64,000 nucleotides of DNA from Sansalvadorimonas sp965221135 (GTDB lineage: Bacteria; Pseudomonadota; Gammaproteobacteria; Pseudomonadales; Endozoicomonadaceae): NCBI GenBank assembly GCA_965221135.1, contig CBDCRZ010000157.1, positions 7,079 to 71,078 on the forward strand, in the 5' to 3' direction. The position numbers and the translations under genes are program-made. Below the pieces are notes generated by a model. The model was not told the origin of the DNA. It saw only the letters and a program-made list of their open reading frames with translations, and ran no database searches. Of the stretch, positions 9,009-18,102 are shown piece after piece (positions within the stretch are counted from its first letter, which is position 1; each line of letters starts with the position of its first letter).

Positions 9009-9016
9009 ATTTCAGG

Positions 9017-9373
9017 TTGTACACATTGACTATTGCTGACGTTTTCCACTCCAATATCACTAGGGCGCTAAAGGCTCAAAACATCACCAAACAGGAGTTG
9101 TCACGCCGTTCAGGGGTGTCTGTGTCTTTCTTGTCTGATCTGACCAACGGCAAGGCCAACCCCTCCCTGAAAGTGATTTCAATGGTGGCTGATGCTCTGG
9201 GTGTGTCTGAGGTTGAACTGCTTACTTCGCCCAGGTCTGGGATGATCGTGGAAACCGAGGGGTTTCCCATTGGTGTGGTTGAAATAAAGTCGGCGGTTGT
9301 TCCAGAGCAAAAAGCATTTATTATTAAACAGTGGGATGCACAGACCCGCGCAAACATTGAACGGGAAACATAG
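9017..9373 (+). CDS. trbA: TrbA: transfer-gene repressor
   Basis: A 118-residue protein. The N-terminus is an Xre-type helix-turn-helix ('ITKQELSRRSGVSVSFLSDL' then 'KANPSLKVISMVADALGV'). The C-terminus 'VVPEQKAFIIKQWDAQ' closely matches the KorA dimerisation segment (here 'VIIPEQKAFIVSMWAK'), the known hallmark of RK2 TrbA. It should repress trb and tra promoters. The start is a TTG: 9017 is used, but the TTG at 9026 has a better placed CAGG. It is directly upstream of trbB, as in RK2. Confidence 0.88.
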   Translation: MYTLTIADVFHSNITRALKAQNITKQELSRRSGVSVSFLSDLTNGKANPSLKVISMVADALGVSEVELLTSPRSGMIVETEGFPIGVVEIKSAVVPEQKAFIIKQWDAQTRANIERET

Positions 9374-9430
9374 GTTTCTTCATTTGGAGTAAACCAAAAA
9401 ATCCTTCAGCTCCTCCCCCTCCTATGGCTG

Positions 9431-9443
9431 CCCCCCCCCCCCC
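9431..9443 (+). repeat. Poly-C tract (13 C) before trbB
   Basis: A run of 13 cytosines between trbA and trbB, in the region that should hold the trb promoter or leader. Homopolymers of this length slip during replication, so trb expression may vary between cells. It could also be a sequencing-prone site. Confidence 0.6.
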
Positions 9444-9476
9444 ACAAAAAATAATTAAATAATCTTGCAGTCTGTA

Positions 9477-9490
9477 CGTGTTCGATATAT
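9477..9490. promoter_or_regulatory. 14-bp motif upstream of trbB
   Basis: CGTGTTCGATATAT is the exact inverted copy of the motif at 6904-6917 upstream of korA; candidate operator at the trbB promoter. Confidence 0.45.
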
Positions 9491-9531
9491 CGTTTATTCG
9501 TGGATATTGCTTATCAAATGGATTTGATGTG

Positions 9532-10512
9532 ATGCCGAACGAAATCGCGCCAATAACAAACTCTGTAAAAGAGCGTGCCCGTACGAAAATCGAGCGTGAT
9601 TTAGGCGAAGTCATTATGGTTGCGCTTAATGACCCAAAGACAGTTGAAATCATGCTGAATGCTGATGGGCGCGTCTGGTGTGAGTGCTTGGGTGAGGAAA
9701 TGGCGGTAATTGGGGAGTTAACCCCATCGCAAGGCGAAGCCATTATTAAGGCTATCGCAGGTTATCATAGGAAAGAAGTTACACGACACAATCCAATCCT
9801 AGAAGGGGAGCTTCCTATTGATGGCTCCCGTTTTGCTGGTCAACTCCCGCCTGTTGTTAGTTCCCCGACATTTGCGATTCGTAAAAAAGCTGTTTCGATC
9901 TTCAAGCTAGAAGAATATGTGGAGTCGGGAATTCTTGATTTCGGTCAGTACAAAGCATTAATTAAAGCCGTAAACAATCATAGAAACATTCTCATTGTTG
10001 GGGGAACTGGCTCTGGTAAAACAACCTTTGTTAATGCTGTAATTGATCAAATGGTTACTAATAACCCCAATGAGCGGGTATTTATTATAGAGGACACTGG
10101 AGAGATACAGTGTTCAGCGGTTAACCATGTGCAGTACCATACGTCTATTGATGTTTCTATGACCTCTCTTCTTAAAACAACATTACGGATGCGCCCTGAC
10201 CGCATATTGGTTGGTGAGGTGAGGGGGTCAGAAGCTCTTGATTTGTTAATGGCGTGGAATACAGGACACGAAGGGGGGGCTGCCACCCTTCACTCAAATA
10301 CTGCGCGGTCTGGGTTAGATCGCTTGGCAATGTTGGTAAGCATGAATAACGATGCCCCAACAAAGATTGAACCATTAATCGCGGATGCGGTTGATGTTGT
10401 TGTTCATATTACAAAAACCCCGGAGGGTCGAAAAGTACACGAGGTCATAGAAGTATGTGGGTACAAGGACGGCCAATACATAACCAAGCCTTTAACGGAT
10501 GAAGGACTTTAA
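9532..10512 (+). CDS. trbB: TrbB: VirB11-type secretion ATPase
   Basis: A hexameric traffic ATPase of the conjugative type IV secretion system. The N-terminal domain has 'VEIMLNADGRVWCE'. Walker A 'GGTGSGKTTF' is at about residue 156, with 'VFIIEDTGEIQ' (Asp box), Walker B 'RILVGEVRGSEALDLL' and the His box 'GHEGGAATLHSNTA'. ATG 9532 gives 326 aa, close to the 320 aa of RK2 TrbB; the GTG at 9478 would read through the motif at 9477-9490 and is unlikely. First gene of the trb operon. Confidence 0.93.
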   Translation: MPNEIAPITNSVKERARTKIERDLGEVIMVALNDPKTVEIMLNADGRVWCECLGEEMAVIGELTPSQGEAIIKAIAGYHRKEVTRHNPILEGELPIDGSRFAGQLPPVVSSPTFAIRKKAVSIFKLEEYVESGILDFGQYKALIKAVNNHRNILIVGGTGSGKTTFVNAVIDQMVTNNPNERVFIIEDTGEIQCSAVNHVQYHTSIDVSMTSLLKTTLRMRPDRILVGEVRGSEALDLLMAWNTGHEGGAATLHSNTARSGLDRLAMLVSMNNDAPTKIEPLIADAVDVVVHITKTPEGRKVHEVIEVCGYKDGQYITKPLTDEGL

Positions 10513-10513
10513 A

Positions 10514-10900
10514 ATGACAATGAACCAAAACCAAACCGGTCGTGTATTTATGACCGTTCTGACACTGGTGCTCATGGTTGCGCCTCAGCTATCTCTGGCC
10601 ACGGTAGGTACAGGTGGTAGCCTTCCCTATGAAAGCTGGCTCTCAAATCTGCAAAACTCTGTAACCGGGCCAGTTGCCTTTGCCCTCTCGATCATAGGTA
10701 TTGTGGTCGCGGGTGGTGTGCTGATCTTCGGTGGCGACCTTAATGGTTTTTTCCGAACCCTGATCTTCCTGGTGCTTGTGATGGCCTTCCTGGTTGGCGC
10801 ACAAAACGTAATGTCCACATTCTTCGGGCGTGGTGCGGAAATCACAGCTGCGGGTGATGTGGCGGCTTATGTTATTGGTTCCGCGAGAGGGATGGTTTAA
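10514..10900 (+). CDS. trbC: TrbC: pilin precursor
   Basis: A VirB2/TrbC-type prepilin of 128 aa. It has a long signal peptide ending near 'LSLATVGTGG' and two hydrophobic helices around 'VAFALSIIGIVVAGGVLIFG' and 'LIFLVLVMAFLVGAQ'. In RK2, TrbC is cyclised after processing by TraF, which is also encoded here (40929-41465). ATG 10514 has AAGGA 7 bases upstream; the frame also opens at 10499 inside trbB. Confidence 0.88.
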   Translation: MTMNQNQTGRVFMTVLTLVLMVAPQLSLATVGTGGSLPYESWLSNLQNSVTGPVAFALSIIGIVVAGGVLIFGGDLNGFFRTLIFLVLVMAFLVGAQNVMSTFFGRGAEITAAGDVAAYVIGSARGMV

Positions 10901-10902
10901 CC

Positions 10903-11202
10903 ATGTCTCTCCGCACGATTCCCATCCGCCGCGCTGGAAACAGGGAAAACCTCTTTATGGGTGGGGATCGTGAGCTTGTCATGTTTTCAGCGTTGTGTGC
11001 TGTTGCCCTGATCTTTAGCGCACAGGAATTAAGGGCTACTGTCGTGGGGTTGATTTTATGGGTGTCCGCCCTCTATGTTTTCCGGTTAATGGCAAAGTCA
11101 GACCCAAAAATGAGGTTTGTTTATTTACGCCATAGAAAATATAAAAAATATTACCCGGCCAAATCAACACCGTTTCGGATAAACATTACTAGCCAAGGTT
11201 GA
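10903..11202 (+). CDS. trbD: TrbD: VirB3-like inner-membrane protein
   Basis: 99 aa, two adjacent membrane segments at about residues 25-60, starting 'MSLRTIPIRRAGNRENLFMG' as in TrbD/VirB3 proteins. It sits between trbC and trbE, 2 bases after the trbC stop, and assists pilus assembly with the TrbE ATPase. Confidence 0.87.
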   Translation: MSLRTIPIRRAGNRENLFMGGDRELVMFSALCAVALIFSAQELRATVVGLILWVSALYVFRLMAKSDPKMRFVYLRHRKYKKYYPAKSTPFRINITSQG

Positions 11203-11206
11203 AACC

Positions 11207-13807
11207 ATGTTTGAAGCCATAATTCTTATTATCGCAACACTCGGTGTTGCGATGGTTCTACTGCTTTGCTCGCGTATTATGAACGTAGACAAAAACAAAA
11301 GCCTGAATAATCACAGATCAAAGGCCGAAGGCTTTAATGATCTTTTGGGTTATGCGTCAGTTGTTAGCAATGGAGTGGTGCTGTGTAAAAGCGGCGCTTT
11401 AATGGCTTCATGGCTCTATCGTGGCGATGATAGCGAAGGTAACACCAGCACCCAAAAAGAACTTGTTTCTGCTCGCCTTAATCAAGCCTTTGCTGGTATG
11501 GGTGCGGGGTGGATGATTCATGTGGATGCGGTTAGAAGAGAAGCATCTGAATACATGAAAGAAAACGAATCGTTTTTTGGTGATTTTGTTTGTGAACAAA
11601 TTGATGCGGAAAGGCGCGAGCTTTTTGAGCGGATAGGGACAACCTTTGAGGGTTATTTTGTAATAACCCTTACCTTTCTTCCTCCTCTTCTTGCACAACA
11701 AAAATTTGTCGATTTGATGTTTGATGATGATGCCCCAAAAGAAACAGCCGCTGCGAAATCACAAGCTCTGGTCTCTGAGTTTGAGAGTAAATGCACCAGT
11801 TTTGAAGCGTCCATGTCGTCTGTCTTTCAGATAAGCCGGTTGTGCGGGCAGGTTGTTAGTGATGCGGCAGGATACGAAGTGAGCCAGGATGATTTTTTGT
11901 CCTGGCTGCACTTTTGTATTACAGGCATAGCCCAGCCGATCAATCTGCCTAAAAATGGTATGTACCTTGATTCTGTTGTGGGGTGCCAAGAATTTCATGG
12001 TGGGGTCATCCCTCGGGTCGGTCGGAAATTTATTAGAACGGTTGCTATTGAGGGATTCCCTCTGGAGTCCTCACCGGGGATGCTGGAATCACTCTCCCAA
12101 ATTCCTTGCGAATACAGATGGTCTAACCGCTTTATATTCATGGATAACCACGAGGCCGTTGCACACCTCGACAAGTACAGAAAAAAATGGAAACAAAAGG
12201 TTCGCGGTTTTTTCGATCAGGTATTCCAGACCAACAGCGGCACTGTCGATCAGGATGCTGTTGACATGGTGGCCGATGCGGAGGCCGCCATTGCTGAAGT
12301 AAACAGCGGGTTGGTTGCACAGGGATACTACACCAGTGTTGTTGTTCTTATGAGTGAGAGCCGGGCAGCACTGGATAAATCAGCCCGGTTAATTGAGGAA
12401 AGTATCAACAGGCTTGGTTTTGCCGGTCGTATTGAAACAATTAACACAATGGATGCCTACATGGGCAGCTTACCCGGCCATGGTGTTGAGAACGTCAGGA
12501 GGCCACTAATCAACACTTTGAATCTGGCTGATCTTCTACCATCCAGTTCGATCTGGACGGGGGAAGAAAAAGCCCCCTGCCCTTTTTATAGCCCCGATGC
12601 TCCTGCCCTAATGCACTGCGTCACCAGTGGCTCAACCCCCTTCCGTCTTAACCTGCATGTGAATGATCTAGGGCACACCCTGATGCTCGGTCCGACTGGT
12701 GCGGGCAAGTCTACCCACCTCGCCCTTCTCGCCGCCCAGTTCCGTCGCTATCAGGGAATGACGGTTTTTAGCTTCGATAAAGGAATGTCATTGTTCCCAC
12801 TCACCGCTTCAATTAATGCGGCCACCTCTGGCGCAACAGGGGCACATTTCATTGTTGGAGGCGAACACAGCCGACTGGCCTTCGCCCCTCTCCAATTTCT
12901 TGAAACGAAAACAGATCGCGCATGGGCTGCTGAATGGCTCGATACCATTCTGGGGTTAAACGGCCTTACGAGTACCCCTCTGCAACGCAATGAAATTGAA
13001 AATGCCCTCAACAGTATGCAACAAAGCGGCGCTAAAACTCTCTCTGAGTTCAGCGTCACAATTCAGGATGAGGAAATTCGGGAAGTCATCAAACAGTACA
13101 CTGTTGATGCCTCGATGGGGCACCTGCTGGATGCTGAGTCAGACGGCCTTGCCCTATCCGACTTTACCACTTTTGAAATTGAGGAGCTGATCGGCCTGGG
13201 CGACAAATACGCCCTTCCTGTTCTTCTCTATCTGTTCCGACGCATAGAAAAAGCTCTCAAAGGCCAGCCCTCCGCCATTATTCTTGATGAGGCGTGGATT
13301 ATGCTGGGCAACCCGGTATTCAGAGAAAAAATCAGGGAATGGTTGAAGGTTCTACGTAAAGCCAACTGCATTGTGGTTCTGGCCACACAATCATTATCCG
13401 ACGCTGCGAACTCTGGAATTCTGGATGTAATTGTGGAATCAACCGCCACAAAAATACTACTCCCTAACCCTTTCGCCCGCGACAAAGACGCCACTGAGCT
13501 GTATTCCAGAATCGGCCTTAATGAACAACAAATCGAAATTATTGCCCGTGGTGTTCAAAAACGCGATTACTACTATATGTCTGCCGATGGCCGCAGAGAG
13601 TACCAGTTAGCCCTGGGCGAATATGCGCTGGCTTTTGTCGGCGTGTCTGACAAAGAAGAAATCGCATTCATTCAACAACTGATCGCCCGCTATGAACATC
13701 AATGGGTGGGGCATTGGTTGGCACACAAAGGCATACAGCCAGCCCCTCCAGGTCAAACAAATAAAAACACATATACAAACCATGCAACAGGGACGGAGAT
13801 TGCGTGA
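11207..13807 (+). CDS. trbE: TrbE: VirB4-type secretion ATPase
   Basis: 866 aa, the usual length for VirB4/TrbE. There is an N-terminal membrane segment, then the CagE/VirB4 N domain. Walker A 'GPTGAGKSTHLALLAA' is at about residue 495 and Walker B 'SAIILDEAWIMLG' at about 690, followed by 'IVVLATQSLSDA'. It powers pilus biogenesis and substrate transfer at the inner membrane. It overlaps trbF by a few bases. Confidence 0.95.
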   Translation: MFEAIILIIATLGVAMVLLLCSRIMNVDKNKSLNNHRSKAEGFNDLLGYASVVSNGVVLCKSGALMASWLYRGDDSEGNTSTQKELVSARLNQAFAGMGAGWMIHVDAVRREASEYMKENESFFGDFVCEQIDAERRELFERIGTTFEGYFVITLTFLPPLLAQQKFVDLMFDDDAPKETAAAKSQALVSEFESKCTSFEASMSSVFQISRLCGQVVSDAAGYEVSQDDFLSWLHFCITGIAQPINLPKNGMYLDSVVGCQEFHGGVIPRVGRKFIRTVAIEGFPLESSPGMLESLSQIPCEYRWSNRFIFMDNHEAVAHLDKYRKKWKQKVRGFFDQVFQTNSGTVDQDAVDMVADAEAAIAEVNSGLVAQGYYTSVVVLMSESRAALDKSARLIEESINRLGFAGRIETINTMDAYMGSLPGHGVENVRRPLINTLNLADLLPSSSIWTGEEKAPCPFYSPDAPALMHCVTSGSTPFRLNLHVNDLGHTLMLGPTGAGKSTHLALLAAQFRRYQGMTVFSFDKGMSLFPLTASINAATSGATGAHFIVGGEHSRLAFAPLQFLETKTDRAWAAEWLDTILGLNGLTSTPLQRNEIENALNSMQQSGAKTLSEFSVTIQDEEIREVIKQYTVDASMGHLLDAESDGLALSDFTTFEIEELIGLGDKYALPVLLYLFRRIEKALKGQPSAIILDEAWIMLGNPVFREKIREWLKVLRKANCIVVLATQSLSDAANSGILDVIVESTATKILLPNPFARDKDATELYSRIGLNEQQIEIIARGVQKRDYYYMSADGRREYQLALGEYALAFVGVSDKEEIAFIQQLIARYEHQWVGHWLAHKGIQPAPPGQTNKNTYTNHATGTEIA

Positions 13808-14505
13808 TGGAAATTTTAGCGGCTAAAAAAGACAAAAGCGCCGGGGATGAAAACCCCTATTTGTCATCAAAGAAAGAGTGGAACGAGTACGCCAAAGAAA
13901 TCACAACCTCACGTTTCTGGTGGCAGCTTACAGCCATTATCTCTCTGCTTATTGCTTTTGGTGCCATTGGTGGAATCGTTTACATAGGCCAGCAATCCAA
14001 GTTTGTGCCTTACGTTGTTGAGGTGGACAAACTTGGCGAATACCGGGCTGCGGGGATGGCCACCATAACCGGCGCGGTTGATTCTCGAATCATCAGAACA
14101 TCAGTCCTGCAATTCGTCCATGACACTCGCGTAGTGTCGCCCGACATTACGCTTCAGAGAAAAGCCATCACGGATGTTTATTACAAGTTGCAGCAAAACA
14201 GCCCAGCCATCGCAAAAATGAACGAAATGTATGGCTCTCCCATAACTAACCCTCTCGAAAGAGCGCAAACAGTTATGGTTGAGATAAAAATTCAATCGGT
14301 TCTCCCCCTCTCTGAAAAGTCTTGGCAGGTTGATTGGACAGAAACCGTCAGAGACAGGCAGGGCGCTATTCAGGACACCCCTATACCCATGCGGGGATTG
14401 ATGACAATGACTGTCTCACCGTCAACGGGGGGCACTCAAGCGCAAGTACAGAACAACCCTTTGGGTATATACGTCCATGATTTTTCGTGGTCGCGTCAGC
14501 TTTAA
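13807..14505 (+). CDS. trbF: TrbF: VirB8-like core component
   Basis: A bitopic VirB8 homologue: a cytoplasmic N-terminus, one membrane segment at about residues 37-60 ('IISLLIAFGAIGGIVYIG') and a periplasmic domain with 'VPYVVEVDKLGEYRAAG'. The ATG at 13807 overlaps the trbE stop and has GGAG upstream. Codons 3-7 (Ile-Leu-Ala-Ala-Lys) are a KorB operator read in frame, so the N-terminal sequence is partly set by a regulatory site. Confidence 0.92.
   Translation: MEILAAKKDKSAGDENPYLSSKKEWNEYAKEITTSRFWWQLTAIISLLIAFGAIGGIVYIGQQSKFVPYVVEVDKLGEYRAAGMATITGAVDSRIIRTSVLQFVHDTRVVSPDITLQRKAITDVYYKLQQNSPAIAKMNEMYGSPITNPLERAQTVMVEIKIQSVLPLSEKSWQVDWTETVRDRQGAIQDTPIPMRGLMTMTVSPSTGGTQAQVQNNPLGIYVHDFSWSRQL
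13815..13827. promoter_or_regulatory. KorB operator OB4 (inside trbF)
   Basis: TTTAGCGGCTAAA within codons 3-7 of trbF, read as part of Ile-Leu-Ala-Ala-Lys. An operator at the very start of a gene in mid-operon could act as a KorB roadblock or spreading site. Confidence 0.85.
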
Positions 14506-14533
14506 AAAAACAAGGTAAAGGTAAGGGAATACC

Positions 14534-15424
14534 ATGAAAAAATTATTGATCGCTTTAGTTGCTGGATTGTTTAGCCCCCTGTTGTTCGCGGCCACAAATG
14601 ACGCCCTGGAAGATATTTATTTTTCAAAAGACAGCGTTACGCTAACCGCCCACGAAAAAGAGGCTATCAAGCTGGCAAAAGAGTACAAAAACTCTGCACC
14701 AACAGCCATCAAACCCTGGTCAGGTCGTGATGGTTCCATTCTTTTCCTGTTTGGTGCCCAGCGCACCAGTATTGTCTGCGCCGTTCTTCAGATTTGTGAT
14801 GTGGCACTACAGCCCGGTGAAAAGGTGCGGTCTATCAACCTCGGGGACACAACCCGCTGGCGGGTTGAGCCAGCCATTGAAGGCAGCGGGGCAAATGAAA
14901 CCCAACACCTTATGATTAAGCCGATGGATGTTGGTCTTGAAACCTCCCTGGCGGTTACAACCAACCGCAGAACGTATCACCTCGACTTGCGCTCGCATCG
15001 CACCAAATACATGCCCTATGTCGCGTTTTCGTACCCTGAAACCGCAATGGCCAAATGGGAAGCTATTAAACAAAAAGAGACAAAGGAACGGGAGCTGAAA
15101 ACCATTCCGTCAACCGGGGAATACCTTGGCAACCTGAATTTTGACTATCACGTTTCAGGTAGTGCGAAATGGATGCCGGTTAGGGTTTACAACGATGGCC
15201 GCAAAACCATTATTGAAATGCCCCGCTCAATAACCCAAGCCGACGCCCCTGCCCTTCTCGTTTTGAGAAAAGATGAAACCTTTTTCAAAGACGAAGCAAC
15301 AACCATCGTCAACTACCGGGTTCAAAACAAAAAATACATTGTGGATAGTGTTTTTGATAAAGCCATTCTTGTGGCCGGGGTGGGTTCCGATCAAGAGCGC
15401 GTGACCATCACAAGGGGGCAATAA
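14534..15424 (+). CDS. trbG: TrbG: VirB9-like outer-complex protein
   Basis: 296 aa with a Sec signal peptide (cleavage near 'PLLFAATND'). The VirB9/CagX domain includes 'GRDGSILFLFGAQRTSIVC', 'TNRRTYHLDLRSH' and the C-terminal 'RNDGRKTIIE'-like segment ('VYNDGRKTIIEMP'). It forms the outer-membrane core with TrbH and TrbI. Confidence 0.92.
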   Translation: MKKLLIALVAGLFSPLLFAATNDALEDIYFSKDSVTLTAHEKEAIKLAKEYKNSAPTAIKPWSGRDGSILFLFGAQRTSIVCAVLQICDVALQPGEKVRSINLGDTTRWRVEPAIEGSGANETQHLMIKPMDVGLETSLAVTTNRRTYHLDLRSHRTKYMPYVAFSYPETAMAKWEAIKQKETKERELKTIPSTGEYLGNLNFDYHVSGSAKWMPVRVYNDGRKTIIEMPRSITQADAPALLVLRKDETFFKDEATTIVNYRVQNKKYIVDSVFDKAILVAGVGSDQERVTITRGQ

Positions 15425-15425
15425 G

Positions 15426-15911
15426 ATGAAAACATTACTGACTCTGTTTCTTGTGGTGCTAATGACAGGCTGCGCCGCAAAAAAAAACCTCCCTACAAGC
15501 GGGGAGCTGGCTACTCCAAAAAATGAAAAACACACAACGGTCATGGCCAGGGACGTTGTTGAACAACTCACTCAAAAATACCCTGCCGCCACAACCACTC
15601 TGGTGATTCACGAATCAGTAGATGGTGTGTTTGGGAAAGATCTTCTTTCTGGTCTGCGCAAAGGTGGTTATGCGCTGGTAGTTTTGAAGCCCTCTGTTCC
15701 TGGTGACTCAGAAGAAACAGGGGGTGGGGTTGTTCCCAAAACCACAAAATCTCTCGACCTCGGATTTGTTGTCGATCAGCCAGCCCCCAACCTGTACCGG
15801 GTCACGGTTTCGATTGATAAAACCACACTTTCGCGGGCATACGCCCAAACCGAAACCGATTTTTTTGCAGCCGGAGCGTGGGTTATAGGGGGGGCATCCA
15901 GTGTCAAATGA
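15426..15911 (+). CDS. trbH: TrbH: VirB7-like lipoprotein
   Basis: 161 aa with a lipoprotein signal, lipobox 'LMTGC' at residues 13-17. The mature part contains 'DVVEQLTQKYPAATTTLVI', as in the TrbH family. It anchors the core complex in the outer membrane. Its end overlaps the GTG start of trbI. Confidence 0.88.
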   Translation: MKTLLTLFLVVLMTGCAAKKNLPTSGELATPKNEKHTTVMARDVVEQLTQKYPAATTTLVIHESVDGVFGKDLLSGLRKGGYALVVLKPSVPGDSEETGGGVVPKTTKSLDLGFVVDQPAPNLYRVTVSIDKTTLSRAYAQTETDFFAAGAWVIGGASSVK

Positions 15912-17301
15912 AAGCATTGAAAATGAAGAGTATCTGGATGCGGAAGCCTCACCAGACCAGCCTTCATCTGGAGTAAAGCGTGTAAACAATCTCCCGTTGT
16001 TTTTGATTGGTGGCGCTGCTGGGGTTTTTCTTTTGGTGATGGTTATGGTTGCGTCAGATCGCGCAGACCGCCAGAACAACCCGCCAGCCCCGGAAGAAAT
16101 CACAGGAAAGCCTCAAGGTGCGAGCACTCAGATTTTCGCTCAGGAATTTATTTCAGGGTATGAGTCTGGGGGTATTGTCGCGCCCAGCCTTCCAAAACAG
16201 CCAGAATTGGCGGAACCAAAACCTGCGGAAGTGGAACCAAAGCCAGCTGTAATTTTAGCGGCTAAAACACCAGAGCAACTTAACAATCTGCAAGCCCCAA
16301 GTGCGGGCTTTGAACCACCGACTGACCCTCTCGAACAAGAAATTGAGAGAATGAAGGTCGTTAAGCTGCACCGGCTTAGGGAAGCTGCAAACGCTAAAAC
16401 AGCCGTCAACAATGCTGGTTTTTCATCATCTGCAGGGAGCGTAGGTTCAGGGGGGACACCAAGCGCCGGGAGCATTGAAAGCCAAATCGCAGAAGCGCAA
16501 CGGCAACTTAACCAATACGCCGCCACTGACCCCACAACTGCCTATCTCGCAAAGCTGGATAACATTAGAAACAGTGGCGTGGTTGACGGGCTGGATACTG
16601 GCGGTTCTCCCGGTCAAAATCTGTTTGGCGGCTTGGCTCCTGCATCCAACACTCAAGGCGCAACTTCACTAGAAGGCCGATGGAATCTAAATAGCAGAAT
16701 GGAGAACCCCTCTCCTTTTGAGTTGAAAGCGGGGTTTGTTATACCGGGCGTAATGATCTCAGGTATAAACTCAGAGCTTCCTGGTCAAGTGATGGCTCAG
16801 GTGTCTTATGATATTTACGACACAGCAACAGGCCGACACCTCCTTATTCCGCAGGGTTCAAGACTGAATGGCGTTTATAAGAGTGATGTGTCTTATGGTC
16901 AGTCTCGGGTTCTGGTAGCTTGGCAACGGCTGGTATTTCCTGACGGCAAATCTCTCGATATTGGTTCAATGGCTGGGGCAGATGAGGCTGGGTATTCAGG
17001 CTTCAACGACAAGGTAAACAACCATTACATTAGATTGTTTGGTTCCGCGATACTTATGTCAGCGATAACCGCTGGGGTCACACTGTCCCAAAACAGAAAC
17101 AAAGGTGTGAATAGTTCTCAGACTGCAAGCGAGGCGTTGAGTGAATCCCTTGGCCAACAACTGGGGCAAGTGTCGGCTGAACTCATTTCTAAGAACCTGA
17201 ACATTGCGCCAACCCTTGAAATCAGGCCGGGTTATAAATTCAACATCATTGCAACCAAAGACCTGAAACTTGACCGCCCATATCAATCGTTTGATTATTA
17301 A
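15901..17301 (+). CDS. trbI: TrbI: VirB10-like core protein
   Basis: 466 aa. Membrane segment at about residues 31-52, a proline/glutamate-rich periplasmic linker, and the VirB10/TrbI domain from about 255: 'SPFELKAGFVIPGVMIS', 'LLIPQGSRLNGVYKSDVSYG', ending 'EIRPGYKFNIIATKDL'. The start is GTG (15901), overlapping trbH, with a G-rich ribosome site. Residues near 119-123 (Ile-Leu-Ala-Ala-Lys) are encoded by an in-frame KorB operator. Confidence 0.93.
   Translation: MSNESIENEEYLDAEASPDQPSSGVKRVNNLPLFLIGGAAGVFLLVMVMVASDRADRQNNPPAPEEITGKPQGASTQIFAQEFISGYESGGIVAPSLPKQPELAEPKPAEVEPKPAVILAAKTPEQLNNLQAPSAGFEPPTDPLEQEIERMKVVKLHRLREAANAKTAVNNAGFSSSAGSVGSGGTPSAGSIESQIAEAQRQLNQYAATDPTTAYLAKLDNIRNSGVVDGLDTGGSPGQNLFGGLAPASNTQGATSLEGRWNLNSRMENPSPFELKAGFVIPGVMISGINSELPGQVMAQVSYDIYDTATGRHLLIPQGSRLNGVYKSDVSYGQSRVLVAWQRLVFPDGKSLDIGSMAGADEAGYSGFNDKVNNHYIRLFGSAILMSAITAGVTLSQNRNKGVNSSQTASEALSESLGQQLGQVSAELISKNLNIAPTLEIRPGYKFNIIATKDLKLDRPYQSFDY
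16254..16266. promoter_or_regulatory. KorB operator OB5 (inside trbI)
   Basis: TTTAGCGGCTAAA inside the trbI linker region, coding Ile-Leu-Ala-Ala-Lys in the same phase as OB4. Confidence 0.85.
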
Positions 17302-17334
17302 TTAACACCAATTAATAAATCCAAGGACGGACTT

Positions 17335-18102
17335 ATGTTAGTTAAAAAAACAATACTCAAAAGCACAATCCTTGCAGCCTTCTTAACCTCCGCAAGTGTG
17401 CCCGTAACAGCAGGCGGAATCCCGGTGTTTGATGGTGTTGGCCTCGGCCAGGCCATCGTTCAAGGGCTGGAGCAAATCAGACAAACCGCCCAGCAAGTCC
17501 AGCAATACCAAGCGCAACTCCAACAGCTTCAGGTTCAGTTAAAGAACGCCACAAAACCATCGTCGTGGACTCTGAATCAGGCACAAAACACCATTAATGG
17601 TTTGCTTGGCACTATCGACACACTGAAGCAGCAAAGGCAGGCGCTGGGGAGCACTGTTAATTATTTGAAACAATTCAAAACCGCCAATGAGTATAAGCAA
17701 ATGGCATGCTTAGGGGGTACTGGGTGCACGTCTGCCGACATACAAACAATAAAGCAGAATCTTCAGTTTGCAGCAGATGCTGAAAAGCTGGTCAATGAAG
17801 CATCTATAAAAGGGCTGGAGCAACAGCAGAACAACTTGGCGAGTGATGCGGCCACCCTTCAAACCCTGCAAAACAACGCCCAGGGGGCAGACGGTCAACT
17901 TAAAGCCATAGGGTACGCCAACCAGATAGCCAGCCACCAATCTGGGCAACTCCTACAAATAAGATCGCTCTTGATCTCCCAGCAAAACCTTATTGCCACC
18001 CGAAACCAAACGGTGGCCAACAGAGAGGCCGTTCTGAAAGCAGCACGAAGCCAGGCCAGAAATACTAGCTCCTATGTACCTTCAACAGATCGCAACTGGT
18101 GA
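17335..18102 (+). CDS. trbJ: TrbJ: VirB5-like pilus-associated protein
   Basis: 255 aa with a signal peptide ending near 'VPVTAGGIP'. Long glutamine-rich coiled helices follow ('QTAQQVQQYQAQLQQLQVQ' at about 48-66), with the Cys pair of 'MACLGGTGCTSAD', typical of TrbJ. It is exported and acts in pilus assembly or at the pilus tip. Confidence 0.92.
   Translation: MLVKKTILKSTILAAFLTSASVPVTAGGIPVFDGVGLGQAIVQGLEQIRQTAQQVQQYQAQLQQLQVQLKNATKPSSWTLNQAQNTINGLLGTIDTLKQQRQALGSTVNYLKQFKTANEYKQMACLGGTGCTSADIQTIKQNLQFAADAEKLVNEASIKGLEQQQNNLASDAATLQTLQNNAQGADGQLKAIGYANQIASHQSGQLLQIRSLLISQQNLIATRNQTVANREAVLKAARSQARNTSSYVPSTDRNW

Larger units (their letters stand above)
8409..9016. other. Plasmid replication origin region
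   Basis: A gene-free stretch between the divergent rep and trbA genes. It holds 21-bp iterons (8497-8718) and then an AT-rich, A-tract-rich stretch (about 8755-9000) suitable for strand opening. The short plus-strand frame at 8711-8899 has no ribosome site and is rejected. Confidence 0.8.
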
